A stretch of DNA of 64,000 nt from Vandiemenella viatica (lineage: Eukaryota; Arthropoda; Insecta; Orthoptera; Morabidae), in assembly GCA_031002005.1 (NCBI GenBank), contig JARYHS010006964.1, positions 6,448,001-6,512,000 of the forward strand, in the 5' to 3' direction. The translations under genes and the position numbers were made by a program. Each line of letters starts with the position of its first letter. Position 1 is the stretch's first letter. Positions 60,601-64,000 of this stretch are shown here, piece after piece. A model generated the notes under the pieces. That model ran no database searches. It was not told the origin of the DNA and was given only the letters and a program-made list of their open reading frames with translations.

Positions 60601-61600
60601 NNNNNNNNNNNNNNNNNNNNNNNNNNNNNNNNNNNNNNNNNNNNNNNNNNNNNNNNNNNNNNNNNNNNNNNNNNNNNNNNNNNNNNNNNNNNNNNNNNNN
60701 NNNNNNNNNNNNNNNNNNNNNNNNNNNNNNNNNNNNNNNNNNNNNNNNNNNNNNNNNNNNNNNNNNNNNNNNNNNNNNNNNNNNNNNNNNNNNNNNNNNN
60801 NNNNNNNNNNNNNNNNNNNNNNNNNNNNNNNNNNNNNNNNNNNNNNNNNNNNNNNNNNNNNNNNNNNNNNNNNNNNNNNNNNNNNNNNNNNNNNNNNNNN
60901 NNNNNNNNNNNNNNNNNNNNNNNNNNNNNNNNNNNNNNNNNNNNNNNNNNNNNNNNNNNNNNNNNNNNNNNNNNNNNNNNNNNNNNNNNNNNNNNNNNNN
61001 NNNNNNNNNNNNNNNNNNNNNNNNNNNNNNNNNNNNNNNNNNNNNNNNNNNNNNNNNNNNNNNNNNNNNNNNNNNNNNNNNNNNNNNNNNNNNNNNNNNN
61101 NNNNNNNNNNNNNNNNNNNNNNNNNNNNNNNNNNNNNNNNNNNNNNNNNNNNNNNNNNNNNNNNNNNNNNNNNNNNNNNNNNNNNNNNNNNNNNNNNNNN
61201 NNNNNNNNNNNNNNNNNNNNNNNNNNNNNNNNNNNNNNNNNNNNNNNNNNNNNNNNNNNNNNNNNNNNNNNNNNNNNNNNNNNNNNNNNNNNNNNNNNNN
61301 NNNNNNNNNNNNNNNNNNNNNNNNNNNNNNNNNNNNNNNNNNNNNNNNNNNNNNNNNNNNNNNNNNNNNNNNNNNNNNNNNNNNNNNNNNNNNNNNNNNN
61401 NNNNNNNNNNNNNNNNNNNNNNNNNNNNNNNNNNNNNNNNNNNNNNNNNNNNNNNNNNNNNNNNNNNNNNNNNNNNNNNNNNNNNNNNNNNNNNNNNNNN
61501 NNNNNNNNNNNNNNNNNNNNNNNNNNNNNNNNNNNNNNNNNNNNNNNNNNNNNNNNNNNNNNNNNNNNNNNNNNNNNNNNNNNNNNNNNNNNNNNNNNNN
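60601..61600. other. Assembly gap (1000 N)
   Basis: Exactly 1000 N, a placeholder size. Order, orientation and distance of the flanking contigs are not shown by the sequence. Open frames crossing it are meaningless. Confidence 0.99.
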
Positions 61601-61821
61601 TAATACATTAGAATAGTAATGCCAAAATGCTTGAATACTATAAAACAGTGATAACACTTCATATCTTGTAACTGTGGGGCTGTAAATGCTTAAATGCAAG
61701 TTCTTCTAATATTATATATAGATTATCAGAATCCTGGTCTGCGATTTTTAAATAATAACCATTAATTTATTACTATAGGATTGGTATTAAGCTAAATTTA
61801 CCTGTGTTACTTTGTTTCTAG

Positions 61822-62941
<1,120 letters not shown>

Positions 62942-63494
62942 CCTCTTTCTACCTGTGAACTTTGTGAAGTCATTTAAGGATTCTTCTAAGTTCAAAATAC
63001 ATAAAAGAGAGCTCATACAGGTGAGCATCCTTAGGTTTGTTGAAAATTGTTTACACCATTATATAGCTTCATAATGTAAAAGAAATCACATTAGCTAGCA
63101 ACAACCTGATACTTGTAACGATTCTAAAGAATTGTTTATGAACTATAGTTACCTAACAATACATAAAAGTATTCATAGCAGTGAGAAACCTTATTTTTTG
63201 TAGCTTTTGCTATATAACACACAAAAGATTGTATGTAAATAAGGTGCTTCATGTTTGTGAAGGTTGACAAAAATTGTAAGTGGCCAACTAGCTGTAAAAT
63301 TGTAGAGTTTTATGCTTGTAAAATTGTGGAAATGTGTTTAAGGGTCAAGTAAAATTATAATTTGTAACCTAGCTACACTATAAGGCTCAGTATTTGTATG
63401 GTTAAATAATTGTATAGTTATTGATATATCAGTCTTATAAAAAATCTATGAGATGCCATATGCTAGAAAAAAATTATCACACACACACACTGAT

Positions 63495-63495
63495 A

Positions 63496-63545
<50 letters not shown>
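63495..63545. repeat. (TA)n(TG)n microsatellite, second copy
   Basis: Longer than its counterpart at 26473-26519, as expected of alleles or recent duplicates. Confidence 0.9.
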
Positions 63546-63584
63546 AGGTATATATATATAAACCTCAAACAACATAAAATAATA

Positions 63585-64000
63585 TATGTGTTAGAAAATT
63601 GTTTATTGTGTCCCCTAGCCCCGTAAATTGTGGTAAAATCCATTTCTCTTCTTTTTAGCATTAATCCAATATTGCAAGGTCTCCTTTTCTAGATTCTTCC
63701 ATTTGTGTTGATCTTGTACAGGTTCAGGAGGGACATTCACTATATGCATATTCTCCTGTAAGGTATGCAGGCAGTGTTTCTTGAGTCTCCCTCATGGTCT
63801 TTGGCCCTCCAGTCTTATGTCGAGTGCTCTTCTTGCCACTATGTGTCGTTGCTATATAGTACATGGCTGTACCATCAGAGGACCCTAAAACATTTTCTCA
63901 GTGGTTGGAGCTACACCAAATGCATTGACTCTGTTTCAGACATCTGGGAGTGTCTGACCATCCAGACAGATTTCTGTTCCCAGTTGTTTGAAGTCATGAG
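63585..64000 (-). mobile_element. RTE-like remnant, second copy
   Basis: Copy of 26560-26977, cut by the window edge. Confidence 0.7.

Noticed and set aside
60398..61699. Open frames of 370-430 codons on both strands across 60400-61700
   Set aside because: They exist only because the 1000 N gap contains no stop codons.

Overview
The window reads as AT-rich, intron-dominated arthropod DNA, most likely from an insect with a large genome. Polyneoptera is a guess based on the kinds of repeats I recognise. Coding exons are short and far apart. Most of the rest is decayed transposable elements, often nested: hAT, mariner/Tc1-like, CR1/Jockey-like and RTE-like non-LTR retrotransposons, Penelope-like elements (PLEs), tRNA-derived SINEs and foldback MITEs. 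I see no bacterial features, CRISPR array or viral gene.

Host genes: two related plus-strand loci can be traced by splice phase. Locus A has a GC-rich exon encoding a CARD-like death-fold segment plus ankyrin repeats (9524-10513), an exon with four C2H2-like fingers (13781-14268) and a final exon with about twelve tandem C2H2 fingers (24797-25921). All junctions are phase 2, so they can join in one frame. The predicted product is CARD-like/ANK/C2H2. Locus B has a start exon (39787-39840), a small acidic exon (46179-46234) and a finger exon paralogous to that of A (52617-53159). Its continuation lies beyond a run of 1000 N (60601-61600).

The contig after the gap (61601-64000) repeats 24575-26977 almost base for base: intron, finger exon, 3' flank, microsatellite and neighbouring retroelement. 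The differences are mostly 1-3 base indels. It is either a recent segmental duplication supplying the last exon of B, or an unpurged assembly duplicate. This decides how the locus should be read.

Layout: 1-3000 LINE remnants with hAT insertions; 4600-7100 composite tRNA-like/AT-rich repeats; 7237-9060 a PLE inverted-repeat unit in a possible piggyBac remnant; 9524-14268 exons of A with a PLE in the intron; 14411-17500 an intron-containing DDE-type transposon; 17650-21900 a LINE split by a hAT; 24797-27690 finger array and RTE remnant; 29778-34671 a large hAT carrying an RTE fragment and a MITE; 34900-39620 LINEs; 39787-53159 exons of B interleaved with SINEs, a mariner, a LINE and a dimerised DD41D element; 53490-60600 LINE, PLE hairpin, a decayed minus-strand coding region split by a mariner-like deletion derivative, and a GC-richer stretch before the gap.
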